From Victivallales bacterium (GTDB lineage Bacteria; Verrucomicrobiota; Lentisphaeria; Oligosphaerales; Oligosphaeraceae): a stretch of DNA of 52,582 nucleotides. Each line of letters opens with the position of its first letter. Position 1 is the stretch's first letter. Below the pieces are notes generated by a model that saw nothing but the letters and a program-made list of their open reading frames with translations, had not been told where the DNA came from and did not search any database. The DNA lies in the NCBI GenBank assembly GCA_017535315.1, contig JAFXUD010000083.1:1-52582 (forward strand). The letters run 5' to 3'. Below, piece by piece: positions 7,743-16,300 of this stretch. The position numbers were made by a program, and so were the translations under genes.

Positions 7743-8600
7743 CTAGACTCCTGAATAGGCAGCAAAACCGCCGTCAATCGGGATAACGGTGCCCGTCACG
7801 AAACCTGCACCTGCATCGCTGAGGAGCCAGAGCAGTGCGCCGATGAGGTCTTGCGGCACGCCGAACTTGTTCATCGGGGTATGGCTGAGAATCTTGTGGG
7901 AACGTGGGGTCAGGGAGCCATCGGGATTCGTCAAGAGGGCGCGGTTCTGATCGGTCAGGAAGAACCCTGGGGCGATGGCATTCACGCGGATGCCCATCGG
8001 AGCCAGGTGAACAGCCAGCCACTGCGTGAAGTTGCTGACGGCGGCCTTGGCAGCGCTGTAGGCGGGAATCTTGGTGAGCGGACGGAATGCGTTCATCGAG
8101 GAGATGTTGATGATGGTGCCCTTACCATCCTCTGCCATGGACTTGGCGAAGACCTGCGTGGGCAGGAGGGAACCGAGGAAGTTCAGGTTGAAGACAAACT
8201 GGATGCCATTGGGGTCCAGGTTGAAGAAGGTCTTGACGTTCGGGTCGGCGTTCAGCACGTCGGCCTTGGTCATGGTTTCGTTATCCGTGGTGCCCTTGGG
8301 GTTGTTTCCACCAGCGCCATTGATGAGGATGTTGACCTTGCCATAGGCGGCTTCAACGGTTTTGGCGGCCTCTTCGATGCTGGCCTTCTCCAGCACATTG
8401 CAGGAGATGCCCATGGCGGTGCCGCCATTGGCGTTAATCTGCGCAGCCACTTTGTCAGCTGCCTCTTTGCGCAAATCCAGGATAGCGACCTTTGCGCCGC
8501 ATTCAGCAATGGCCTGCGCCATCACGCTGCAAAGAATACCGCCACCGCCAGTGACGACTGCAACTTTGCCTTTCAAATCAATCATAAATGGTACTGACAT
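7743..8600 (-). CDS. short-chain dehydrogenase, fructuronate reductase (D-mannonate oxidoreductase)-like
   Basis: A 285-residue classical-type SDR. It has the cofactor motif TGGGGILCS, NGAGG, catalytic Ser in ISSMNAF, and YSAAK (Tyr-x-x-x-Lys). The segment ISSMNAFRPLTKIPAYSAAK plus the IDGGFAAYSGV C-terminus is typical of SDRs annotated as D-mannonate oxidoreductase (NAD-dependent reduction of fructuronate in glucuronate breakdown). Gluconate-type dehydrogenases are the alternative. A strong SD (AAGGAG, 6 nt before ATG) fixes the start. The role would fit the pectinase and KDPG aldolase elsewhere in the window. It probably leads the minus-strand group with the ABC ATPases, though the heptamer hairpin intervenes. 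Confidence 0.8.
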   Translation of the reverse strand: MSVPFMIDLKGKVAVVTGGGGILCSVMAQAIAECGAKVAILDLRKEAADKVAAQINANGGTAMGISCNVLEKASIEEAAKTVEAAYGKVNILINGAGGNNPKGTTDNETMTKADVLNADPNVKTFFNLDPNGIQFVFNLNFLGSLLPTQVFAKSMAEDGKGTIINISSMNAFRPLTKIPAYSAAKAAVSNFTQWLAVHLAPMGIRVNAIAPGFFLTDQNRALLTNPDGSLTPRSHKILSHTPMNKFGVPQDLIGALLWLLSDAGAGFVTGTVIPIDGGFAAYSGV

Positions 8601-8632
8601 CTTTTTCTCCTTGATTTGTTTTTTATAGACTC

Positions 8633-8699
8633 GCCGCGCTCAAGCGCGGCGCACAGGACAAAAGGTGGCGCGGGGGGCATCAGCTCCCCGTCCTTTGGT
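8633..8699. repeat. single copy of the composite palindrome/66-bp repeat
   Basis: A palindrome GCCGCGCT-CA-AGCGCGGC (8633-8650) is followed by GCACAGG, then GGCGCGGGGGGC and CCCCGTCCTTTGGT. The same order of blocks forms the tandem array at 52183-52582. Here it fills the gap between alaS and the SDR gene. Confidence 0.75.
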
Positions 8700-8703
8700 T
8701 CAC

Positions 8704-10488
8704 CTATTCCAAAACGGCTTTGATACGGCGGACGCCGCGACTGCTGGACTCCTCCTTAAGGATGCGGAAGTGTCCAAGGGCACCTGTATGGGTGGCGTGG
8801 GGACCGCCACAGATTTCCATGGAGAAATCGCCCATCGTATAGAGTTTCACGACATCGCCGTATTTGGATTCAAAGAGGCCGATGGCACCGCGGCGCTTTG
8901 CCTCTTCGAGGGGGACCTCCTCGCAGACGATAGGCAGGTCGCGTTTGATCTGTTCGTTGACCAGGTCCTCGACGGCCTTGAGTTGCTCGGGGGTCATCTT
9001 TTCGCCGTAGGTGAAGTCGAAGCGGAGGCGTTCGGCGGTGATATTGGAGCCAGCCTGAGCAACCTCTTGCTTCAGGACGATACGCAGAGCCTTGTGGAGC
9101 AGGTGTGTCGCGCTATGAAGGGCGGCGGTTGCCTCGGAATGGTCGGCCAGACCACCTTTGAACTTCTGTTCTGCGCCAGCGCGCGATTGTTCCTGGTGTT
9201 TCTCGTAGGCTTCCTGGAAGCCCTTTTCATCGACGGTGAAACCCTTTTCAGCGGCCATCTCCTGGGTCAGTTCCAAGGGGAAGCCGTATGTTTCATAGAG
9301 GTTGAACGCCTTGCGTCCGCTGATGACCTTGTGTTCGATGTTGGGCGGGAATTTCTCGATGAGCTTGTTGAACTCGCGAGTTCCGTTTTCGAGAGCCTTC
9401 TGGAACTGCTCTTCCTCCAGGTGAAGTTCGGAGCGAATGAAGTCGGCCTTTTCACTAAGTTCGGGGTAGAACTCCGAGTATTCAGCGATAATGACATCGG
9501 CTACCTTGGTCGTGAAGGGCTCGGTGATGCCGAGCTTGCGGGCTTCGCGGATGGCGCGGCGGATGAGGCGGCGCAGGATGTAGCCCTGATCAACATTGCT
9601 GGGCTTCACGCCGTCGGAGATAAGGAACGTGGAGGCACGCATGTGCTCCGCCACGATGCGTGCGCTGCGGTTGTCGCTGTTGGCTTCTGGATTGCCAGAA
9701 ATCTCCTGGATGCACTTGAAGATGCCAGCAAACAGCTCCGTGTCGTACGCGCTGCGGACGCCCTGCATGAAGGCGGTCACGCGCTCCACGCCCATGCCTG
9801 TATCGACATTGGGGTGCTCAAGCGGCACATATTTGCCATCTGCGGTCTTGTTGTACTGCATAAAGACGTCGTTCCAGATCTCGACCCATTTGCCGCATCC
9901 GCAGGCAGGTCCGCAGTTGGGGCCGCAGTCAGGCCTGTCGAGGGGGACGAACATTTCGGTGTCGGGGCCGCAGGGCCCAGTCTGTCCAGCGGGTCCCCAC
10001 CAGTTGTCCTCCTTGCCAAGATAATAGATGTTCTTTTCGGGTATGCCAAGGCTCATCCAGATGGATGCGGCCTCAGTGTCACGCGGAGCGTTCTCATCGC
10101 CCGCAAAACAGGTTACCTTGATTTGGTCAGGGGCGAAACCAAGCTGGGTCGTCAGGAACTCGAAGCTCATGGAAATGGCCTCTTTCTTGAAATAATCGCC
10201 CAGCGACCAGTTGCCAAGCATCTCAAAGAAGGTCAGGTGGAAGGGGTCGCCAACTTCGTCGATATCACCTGTGCGCAAACATTTCTGGACATCGGTAAGC
10301 CGCTTGCCCGCAGGGTGCTTCTCGCCAAGCAGATATGGCACCAGCGGATGCATTCCAGCTGTGGTAAAAAGGCAGGTCGGGTCGTTTTCAGGGATCAGCG
10401 ACGCACTTTTTATTTCAGCGTGGCCATGCGCCTTGAAGAAATCAAGAAATTTTCTGCGCAATTCGGCAGCCGTCATCTTTTTAATCAT
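8704..10488 (-). CDS. alaS: alanine--tRNA ligase, short form without C-Ala domain
   Basis: A 594-residue AlaRS. The start chosen is MIKKMTAAELRRKF, since the normal family N-terminus begins there; a longer in-frame start is unsupported. It has the aminoacylation core (FTTAGMHPLVPYL, FFEMLGNWSLGDYFK, GPCGPDTEMF, DTGMGVERV), the editing domain with HSATHLLH (about residue 458), and the CGGPHATHTG metal-binding motif near the C-terminus. The usual ~870-residue enzyme has a further C-Ala tRNA-binding domain, absent here as the stop follows the editing domain. A Cys-rich insert (DCGPNCGPACGCG) sits in the catalytic core and may bind zinc. It charges tRNA-Ala and should be essential if it is the only copy. 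Confidence 0.92.
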   Translation of the reverse strand: MIKKMTAAELRRKFLDFFKAHGHAEIKSASLIPENDPTCLFTTAGMHPLVPYLLGEKHPAGKRLTDVQKCLRTGDIDEVGDPFHLTFFEMLGNWSLGDYFKKEAISMSFEFLTTQLGFAPDQIKVTCFAGDENAPRDTEAASIWMSLGIPEKNIYYLGKEDNWWGPAGQTGPCGPDTEMFVPLDRPDCGPNCGPACGCGKWVEIWNDVFMQYNKTADGKYVPLEHPNVDTGMGVERVTAFMQGVRSAYDTELFAGIFKCIQEISGNPEANSDNRSARIVAEHMRASTFLISDGVKPSNVDQGYILRRLIRRAIREARKLGITEPFTTKVADVIIAEYSEFYPELSEKADFIRSELHLEEEQFQKALENGTREFNKLIEKFPPNIEHKVISGRKAFNLYETYGFPLELTQEMAAEKGFTVDEKGFQEAYEKHQEQSRAGAEQKFKGGLADHSEATAALHSATHLLHKALRIVLKQEVAQAGSNITAERLRFDFTYGEKMTPEQLKAVEDLVNEQIKRDLPIVCEEVPLEEAKRRGAIGLFESKYGDVVKLYTMGDFSMEICGGPHATHTGALGHFRILKEESSSRGVRRIKAVLE

Positions 10489-10524
10489 CTTTAATTTCAA
10501 TCCTTGAGTTATTGGATGGGATTT

Positions 10525-10602
10525 CGCCGTGCTAAAGTGCGGCGCGCCTGTTCGGAGCACGGCACATTAGCGCCAGGGAGGGCTTCACCACGCTAAGCGT
10601 GG
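10525..10602. repeat. two REP-like palindromes upstream of alaS
   Basis: CGCCGTGCT-AA-AGTGCGGCG (10525-10544, one G-T type pair) and CCACGCT-A-AGCGTGG (10588-10602) are each followed by a CCTGTTC-type tail and separated by about 44 bp. They belong to the family also present at 4965, 8633 and 52190. No gene is visible between 10489 and 10747. Confidence 0.65.
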
Positions 10603-10690
10603 CACACCTGTTCTATGCCTGGGGCTTAAGCACGCCAGGTTACGATTATAATGTACATCACATTTGCAAAAATGCACATAGGATAGCAAG

Positions 10691-10718
10691 AAAAAGGCGC
10701 TGGCGAAGTGCCAGCGCC
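10691..10718 (-). terminator. intrinsic terminator of the outer-membrane barrel gene
   Basis: Read on the minus strand, a perfect 9-bp stem GGCGCTGGC/GCCAGCGCC with a 5-nt loop is followed by TTTTT. It lies about 30 bp after the stop of the barrel gene and is a classical Rho-independent terminator. Confidence 0.88.
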
Positions 10719-10747
10719 AATGATCGTTTATTCAGTCGTCGTTTAGT

Positions 10748-11704
10748 TTAGAAGCGGACAAGGAAAGCGAGGTTGCCACCCCAGGCATCAAGGTCCTGGG
10801 TAACAAAGTGGGTACCGACTTCGCCAAAGCTCTTGTCATAGCGGACTTCGGCGGAAAGACCAAACCTCTCGTTAAACCAGAAGGCAGCGCCTGCAGAGAC
10901 AAAAAGGCCGTACTCAACTTCTGTGTCGTTATCGCTACGCTTGCGTTCGCCAGCAGTACGGCAGGTTGAGTCGATATCAGCGATGCTGATTGTGGGTCCA
11001 GCGGAAAGGAAGAGAGAGAGACTGTTCTCGAACTCATAGCCGACGGAGAGACCCAGATCAAAGACATACAGATCCATCTCCATCGTCATCTTTGCAGTGC
11101 CACCACCCAAACCACTGATTGAACCGCCGCCCAGGGAATCGCCATCCAGATTCAATTCCACTGCGGTGTTATTCTTTGATTTTACAGCCAGGTATGTTTC
11201 ATATTCACCTGTTCCACCTGTGTAACTTAGATTCTTCCCAGAATCATTCTGGAAATACTGGAAATCGGCAACCAAGGAAAGGCGCAGACTATTGCTTTCA
11301 GAAAGAGTAAAGCTGCCACCAAGGACAAGACCGCAACTCTCCCACAAGCCATAGTCACCTTTACCACTTGCACTAGCGTCCGACACACTAGCTTTGATGA
11401 TATCGACTTTCGCGTATGGATATGGATTACTCTTGTCATTCAAAATATCATTTTTGACTTTTTCCAAATCATCGAATTTCGCGTAACTTCCAGAAATACG
11501 AGCTGCATTTGCACTGAACTGCACAGCCCTCTTATCCGAGAATTTGGGATCCTTGAATTTTCTGTAGCTTATGCCGAGTTTCAGGTTCCAGTCATTTCCA
11601 GAGCCCTGTGTGGAGATTTCTGGAGCAGTAACGGTCTCCTGGGCAATGGCAGCGCCGCAGATCATTGCCAATGTCAACAAGGTGCTTTTCATCGATTTAT
11701 TCAT
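10748..11704 (-). CDS. predicted outer-membrane beta-barrel protein
   Basis: A 318-residue protein with a Sec signal peptide (MNKSMKSTLLTLAMICGAAIAQE, cleavage likely after the Ala-Gln region). It then has alternating polar/hydrophobic strands typical of porin-like barrels (SLSLFLSAGPTISIAD, YGLFVSAGAAFWFNERFGLSAEVRY) and ends in Phe (LAFLVRF), the usual BAM recognition signal. The SD GAGGGC lies 6 nt from ATG. It is the last gene after the dockerin- and cohesin-type genes, ending at a strong terminator, so it may be made with them and could help display or anchor them. The exact family is not recognised. Confidence 0.75.
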   Translation of the reverse strand: MNKSMKSTLLTLAMICGAAIAQETVTAPEISTQGSGNDWNLKLGISYRKFKDPKFSDKRAVQFSANAARISGSYAKFDDLEKVKNDILNDKSNPYPYAKVDIIKASVSDASASGKGDYGLWESCGLVLGGSFTLSESNSLRLSLVADFQYFQNDSGKNLSYTGGTGEYETYLAVKSKNNTAVELNLDGDSLGGGSISGLGGGTAKMTMEMDLYVFDLGLSVGYEFENSLSLFLSAGPTISIADIDSTCRTAGERKRSDNDTEVEYGLFVSAGAAFWFNERFGLSAEVRYDKSFGEVGTHFVTQDLDAWGGNLAFLVRF

Positions 11705-11742
11705 TTTTATGCCCTCAAATGATTGTTGTTCTGTTTTTTTCA

Positions 11743-11766
11743 GTCGCGGCTGATTTCAGCCGCGAC
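11743..11766. repeat. perfect 11-bp stem hairpin between cohesin and barrel genes
   Basis: GTCGCGGCTGA-TT-TCAGCCGCGAC is a 24-bp near-perfect palindrome in the 91-bp gap. On the minus strand it is not followed by T residues, so it probably stabilises or processes the mRNA rather than stopping it. On the plus strand a T-run precedes it. Confidence 0.7.
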
Positions 11767-11795
11767 CGCTTTACGGTGATTCTTGCTTGTTTTCT

Positions 11796-14700
11796 TTATT
11801 TCACGATATAGACCGTGTAAGGCTCAGATGTTCCATCTGTATAATAGAAGCGAATAACCGCAACATCACCCTTGTCAATGGTGGCACCATTGATTGTAAG
11901 GGTTGCTGTTCCATCCCCTGCGTCTTCCAGATTAACGGCAGAGTCTTTGGTTTTGATGGCATAATACCATGTAACACTGTCATCATCACGGTGAGCAAGC
12001 TGAACATCAACCATATCGACTTTATCAATTCCTGTCATCATAAACGACAAGACATTGTCGGCCGTATTCTCATCCTTGAAAACACTGGCAATGACTGGCT
12101 TGTCGGTCTTCTTGACCAAGGAGAAATCCATCACCTTGGAATAGACCTCAGCCTCGTCTTCGCCAATCGCTATCACATACCAGTTATAACTGGCTTTATC
12201 AGAGAACGAGAGATTCTTTTCATAACTGCACGCCTGGAGATTCTCTGATTCAAAACTCATCGTCTCATTCTCAATGCAGAGAATGTAACTCTTGGCGGCA
12301 TTCACCACAGGCCAGCTGAACTGGACGGCAGCGGATGTGGCATTCTTGTCGATATAGATAACCTTGCCATCGGGGGAGAATTCCCCGTCAGGCCAAACCA
12401 ACTCAACCTCGGTCTGCTCCGCGACGTTGGTAAGGGCGGTCTCTGCGGAGACTGGGCCCTCTCCCTTCGGGTTGGTCCCCTGAATAGTCACGGTGTAATC
12501 GCCAACTTCACCAAAGTCATATTCGAATTCATCAGTGGGCAGGATGTTGCCATCCTCACCTGGGGTGAACTTTTTGGTGATTCTCTTGTATTCCACGCCG
12601 TCCCTATAGATAATCAAGGTGTATTCGGAGGCGAGAGGTGCTTTCACCGTGATGGTGCCATCCTCATAAGAGACCGTGGCATTCCCAGGAGTATCGTAAT
12701 CAGGAACAGTGAGTAGTGTGTCTTCTGGGCAGACTTCCGTGGAAGCACCGCTAGAAACAGTCCATGCATAGGCGGTGACCGTGTAATCGCCAGGCATCAG
12801 CCCCTTGCAACCCTGTTCGTAGTAGTCGGCAGGCTTCAGCTCACCGCCTTTGACAATCAGCGTGGTGCTTGCGCCGCCAGCAACAGGTGTGATGACCAGC
12901 TGGTGGGCATCATGACCCTCTTCGCAATCCTTCTTGTAAGGCGGATACCAAGGCGTGGCACCAAGGGAGACCTTGACGCTGATTTCATCGCTGGTGTCCT
13001 GATAGGGCGTTCCGCCATTATCCTGGACCTTGAACTTGATGGTCGCCTCGGCTCCAGCCTGTGCATTCTGATTGATTCTGCCTTTGACGATGACGCTCTT
13101 GCCGTCCTCTGACTTGTTCACTTCATAGCCATCCAGCAACCCAGCCTCGTTTTCGATCACAAAGTCCAAACACAAAACAATTGTCTGTTCAGCCTCGTCC
13201 GCGCTGGCACCGAAGCTGGTCACAGCGAACGTCTGCTCGAACTCTTCATCGTCAGGATTGACATAGATGTCACTGACTTCCACGACAGGCTTCGTGTTGA
13301 TCGGTTCGATGGTGAGGTAGAACTTGGCCTTGGCAGACGCGCCGTCCTGGTCGGTTGCGACCAGCTCGAAGTACGGAAGCGCGTCCATTCCAACGGTGTT
13401 CACATTGGGTTCTCTGGTAATCACCAGCTTGCCGTCAACGATGGCGGCTGTCGCGAAACCCTCAAGACCAGTTTCGTCAACGGTCACTGCAACCACGTCA
13501 ACCTCAGCGTTCTCGTCTATGTCCTCGTAGGCAAACTTGACGTCGGCGTCTGCGCCGATTGTCAATGTGGCATCTGCCTCGTTGTAGCCTTCGACGAACT
13601 CGTCAATCGCGACCTCGCCATCGCCTTCGGGAACCGTGATGAAAGGAGCGCTATTCTCAATCGCGGTGAGTTTTCCACTCTTGTACTCATCGCTTTCGAC
13701 TTGCACGCCGCCTTGGTAATCGGGCTTGCTGACTGCGGTAACAACGACTTCGGGAACTTGGCCTTTCTTCAGTGCGGTTGTGAATGTCAAGTCGGTGCCA
13801 GGAGCAGTGGCCTCGCTCGTCTCAACAAGTTCGTCATCGACGTAGAGTTCATAGACATAGCTGACTTCATCGCCGTCAGGATCAGCGGCTCCCTGAGCAT
13901 GAGCCTGGATTGTCGCGCCTGTCTTGTTGCCGCCGACATAGACGACATCGCAATTGTTTGGCGCGCTCGCTGGACGATCAGTGTCATTGACTGTCACTGT
14001 GAACTCCTTCTCCGTGGAAACGCCCATTGCGTCTGTGACCACAACCTTGACCTTGTAGTCGGCTGAGGCCGCACGGTCCTTGCCGTTAAGAGTCTCGTAG
14101 CCCTTGGTCTTGACGATGATTTCCATCTCGTCCTTTTCGGGGAAGTTGCCGTTGGCGTCAGCTGGGTTGTTCTTGTTCGTCTCTGTTCCGAAGATGATGC
14201 TGCCTTCACCGTCGGTGATTGTCCAGGCGATGGACTGAATGCCGTAAGGAGCAACCTCCTTCGAGTCGGATGCCTTGACGGTGAGCGTAAGAGCGTTTGC
14301 CTGTTTGTCGGCGTCAACCTCGTCAATTGTGAATTCGGTCGTGCCATCCTCAATCACAGGAGGAGGATTGTCCCTGTAGGAGACTGCCACCGTAACTTCG
14401 TCGCTGTCGTCAGTGCCGTCGTTGACCTTGACGGTGATGCTACCGTCGGTGAACTCGGTGTCGGTGTCGGTGACGGTGTACGTTACGGTGAACTTGCCGT
14501 CAGCCACAGCCGATTTTTCAACTGTGCCCTTGACGCCGTTCGCTGTGACAGTGAACTCGTCGGCTGGGTCTGCATCGGTAATCGTGAATTCGACTGTTCC
14601 AGTGGTCGCCGTGCCCTTGCGGATGAAGATGCTCTCAGATGCTGCCGCTAGTGCGGGTGCGGTGTTGCCGATTTCGATTTCAGGGCCATCGACATATTTC

Positions 14701-16259
14701 CGTGAATCTTTGGTTGTAGTGCCAACCTGGGCGATTGCCCAAATGGTGGCCTTCCATTTCTCGCCCTTAGCTGTGAAATCGGCTTTAAGTGTCTCGCCTA
14801 TCTTTGATACGCTTCCGCAGGTCCACTCAACTGTATAAGTTATTTCATCGCCGTCAGCATCGGTGGCTTCACCATAAACAACGGTGATGTCATCATTGGT
14901 GGTCGGAGCAGCAGGTTCATATTTTGTAAACGTCGGGAAGGTCACCTCGCGGTCAACGTCCTGGATTCCTGTGGAAAGGATTTCAGGATCGGAAGTCTTA
15001 TTGACATCAACTTCCTCTATGCTATCCGTGACCTGGAAGGTAATCGTCCACGGGAGGTAATAAAGACCGTTGACTGAGGTGCCCGTATGCGAGACAAGGT
15101 CCTGCGAGAGAGCCTCTGTGCCCGTAAATGTCCAGACGCCATCTTCCTTGGTGAATCCACCCGCCAAGGTCTCCCCGTTCAGCTTGACGGAGTTGGCAAC
15201 GGGGTGTACCTTCGTCTCGTCTGTCTCGTCGTCATCAGCGTCTGTGATGGTGAAGGTGAACTTGACCTTCATGGTCTCCATCATGGCGTAATCGTCATCT
15301 TTGACTATCGTGAAGTTCGAAACCACTGGAGCGCTGTTCGCGGGCTCCACAGTCAGTGTCAGCGTATTCGTGTCCGTGTATTTTTCGTCGCTTGAAGTGG
15401 CGGTGAAAGGAATCACGAACTCAAGGTTGTTGTGTCCAATGACCTCTGTCACATTGCCATTCCATTCAATCGTCCCTTTATCTTTGTTAAGCAGCTTGAA
15501 CGACCCGAATTTTGCGGCTGTGTAGTCTTTTGCCTCGCCACCGACCTTGACGGTGATGTTCGCGTTGTCAATGGCCGTCACACTACCGCCCTCCGTCGAA
15601 TAGGCTTCGCCCTTTTCATTCGTGTATTGAAGCTTGCTGCCCAGCGAGCTTTCCGCTGAAGTTCCGAGTGTCCATTCCGTAATGGTACTTGTTGCGGAAG
15701 AAACATTGAAGAGCTTCACGACCTCGCCTGTCGCGTCCACAAACACCATACCTATTTTTGTGGTATTGGCGTCAAAAGCACCGATGACAGAATCCATGCC
15801 GTCGCCTGCCGCACCTTTGCTTGCATCATCAAAAAGGTTGAGGGCTATTTCAGTGCCCTTTTCGACACCCTCCTTGACCTTGAAAGTGAATGTCGCGACT
15901 GGGGCATCAAAGCCTGCGGGAATGCAGACGCTTCCATCACCACTGCCGAGACCAACATAGGCGATTCCGTCAGCAACCTCAGAGCCGAAGCTGGAATAGT
16001 ACTTGTTAGGATCCTCATATCCTTCGGCTGGCACGCAACTGACCAGCTCCAGCACCGCAGGATTCCAGTTCATAACTGCAAACACACTCGTCAGACCCGT
16101 CGTTGGGCTCTCCACTTTCGCCACCACTTCGAACTGTGCTCCCGCTTGATTGTCAATGCTGGAAGGATCAAGGCTGATTGTGACATCAGCAAATGCCGCC
16201 ACTCCCGCCACCAGCATGATCAGCGCAAGCAGATTTGCATACAATTTGAATTTCTTCAT
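11796..16259 (-). CDS. giant surface protein with N-terminal cohesin-like domain and cadherin/Ig-like repeats
   Basis: A 1487-residue secreted protein. A signal peptide (about residues 1-24, ending AFA) is followed by a cohesin-like domain (about 25-185). Its features are VTISLDPSSIDNQAGAQF, the VMNWNPAVLELVS strand matching the cohesin D/N-P-x-x-L-E-V motif, and TFTFKVKEGVEKGTEIALN. The rest is many cadherin- or Ig-like beta domains (repeated FTITDADPADEF, DGSITVKVNDGTDDSDEVT). The block around 440-650 is close to residues 55-250 of the 2406-residue neighbour. No sortase motif or SLH domain is seen. The SD AGAGGTGG supports the start. It lies 41 bp after the dockerin-repeat gene and is surely cotranscribed. 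Proposed role: scaffold or adhesin that binds dockerin-bearing partners. Confidence 0.82.
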   Translation of the reverse strand: MKKFKLYANLLALIMLVAGVAAFADVTISLDPSSIDNQAGAQFEVVAKVESPTTGLTSVFAVMNWNPAVLELVSCVPAEGYEDPNKYYSSFGSEVADGIAYVGLGSGDGSVCIPAGFDAPVATFTFKVKEGVEKGTEIALNLFDDASKGAAGDGMDSVIGAFDANTTKIGMVFVDATGEVVKLFNVSSATSTITEWTLGTSAESSLGSKLQYTNEKGEAYSTEGGSVTAIDNANITVKVGGEAKDYTAAKFGSFKLLNKDKGTIEWNGNVTEVIGHNNLEFVIPFTATSSDEKYTDTNTLTLTVEPANSAPVVSNFTIVKDDDYAMMETMKVKFTFTITDADDDETDETKVHPVANSVKLNGETLAGGFTKEDGVWTFTGTEALSQDLVSHTGTSVNGLYYLPWTITFQVTDSIEEVDVNKTSDPEILSTGIQDVDREVTFPTFTKYEPAAPTTNDDITVVYGEATDADGDEITYTVEWTCGSVSKIGETLKADFTAKGEKWKATIWAIAQVGTTTKDSRKYVDGPEIEIGNTAPALAAASESIFIRKGTATTGTVEFTITDADPADEFTVTANGVKGTVEKSAVADGKFTVTYTVTDTDTEFTDGSITVKVNDGTDDSDEVTVAVSYRDNPPPVIEDGTTEFTIDEVDADKQANALTLTVKASDSKEVAPYGIQSIAWTITDGEGSIIFGTETNKNNPADANGNFPEKDEMEIIVKTKGYETLNGKDRAASADYKVKVVVTDAMGVSTEKEFTVTVNDTDRPASAPNNCDVVYVGGNKTGATIQAHAQGAADPDGDEVSYVYELYVDDELVETSEATAPGTDLTFTTALKKGQVPEVVVTAVSKPDYQGGVQVESDEYKSGKLTAIENSAPFITVPEGDGEVAIDEFVEGYNEADATLTIGADADVKFAYEDIDENAEVDVVAVTVDETGLEGFATAAIVDGKLVITREPNVNTVGMDALPYFELVATDQDGASAKAKFYLTIEPINTKPVVEVSDIYVNPDDEEFEQTFAVTSFGASADEAEQTIVLCLDFVIENEAGLLDGYEVNKSEDGKSVIVKGRINQNAQAGAEATIKFKVQDNGGTPYQDTSDEISVKVSLGATPWYPPYKKDCEEGHDAHQLVITPVAGGASTTLIVKGGELKPADYYEQGCKGLMPGDYTVTAYAWTVSSGASTEVCPEDTLLTVPDYDTPGNATVSYEDGTITVKAPLASEYTLIIYRDGVEYKRITKKFTPGEDGNILPTDEFEYDFGEVGDYTVTIQGTNPKGEGPVSAETALTNVAEQTEVELVWPDGEFSPDGKVIYIDKNATSAAVQFSWPVVNAAKSYILCIENETMSFESENLQACSYEKNLSFSDKASYNWYVIAIGEDEAEVYSKVMDFSLVKKTDKPVIASVFKDENTADNVLSFMMTGIDKVDMVDVQLAHRDDDSVTWYYAIKTKDSAVNLEDAGDGTATLTINGATIDKGDVAVIRFYYTDGTSEPYTVYIVK

Positions 16260-16300
16260 TTCAAACCACCTCTTGTTTGTTGTTATTGATATGTTCCTGA

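Noticed and set aside
8665-10494. Long open frame of about 609 codons opposite alaS
   Set aside because: It is antisense to a clearly conserved AlaRS; the composition and lack of any family motif show it is a by-product of GC-rich codon use.
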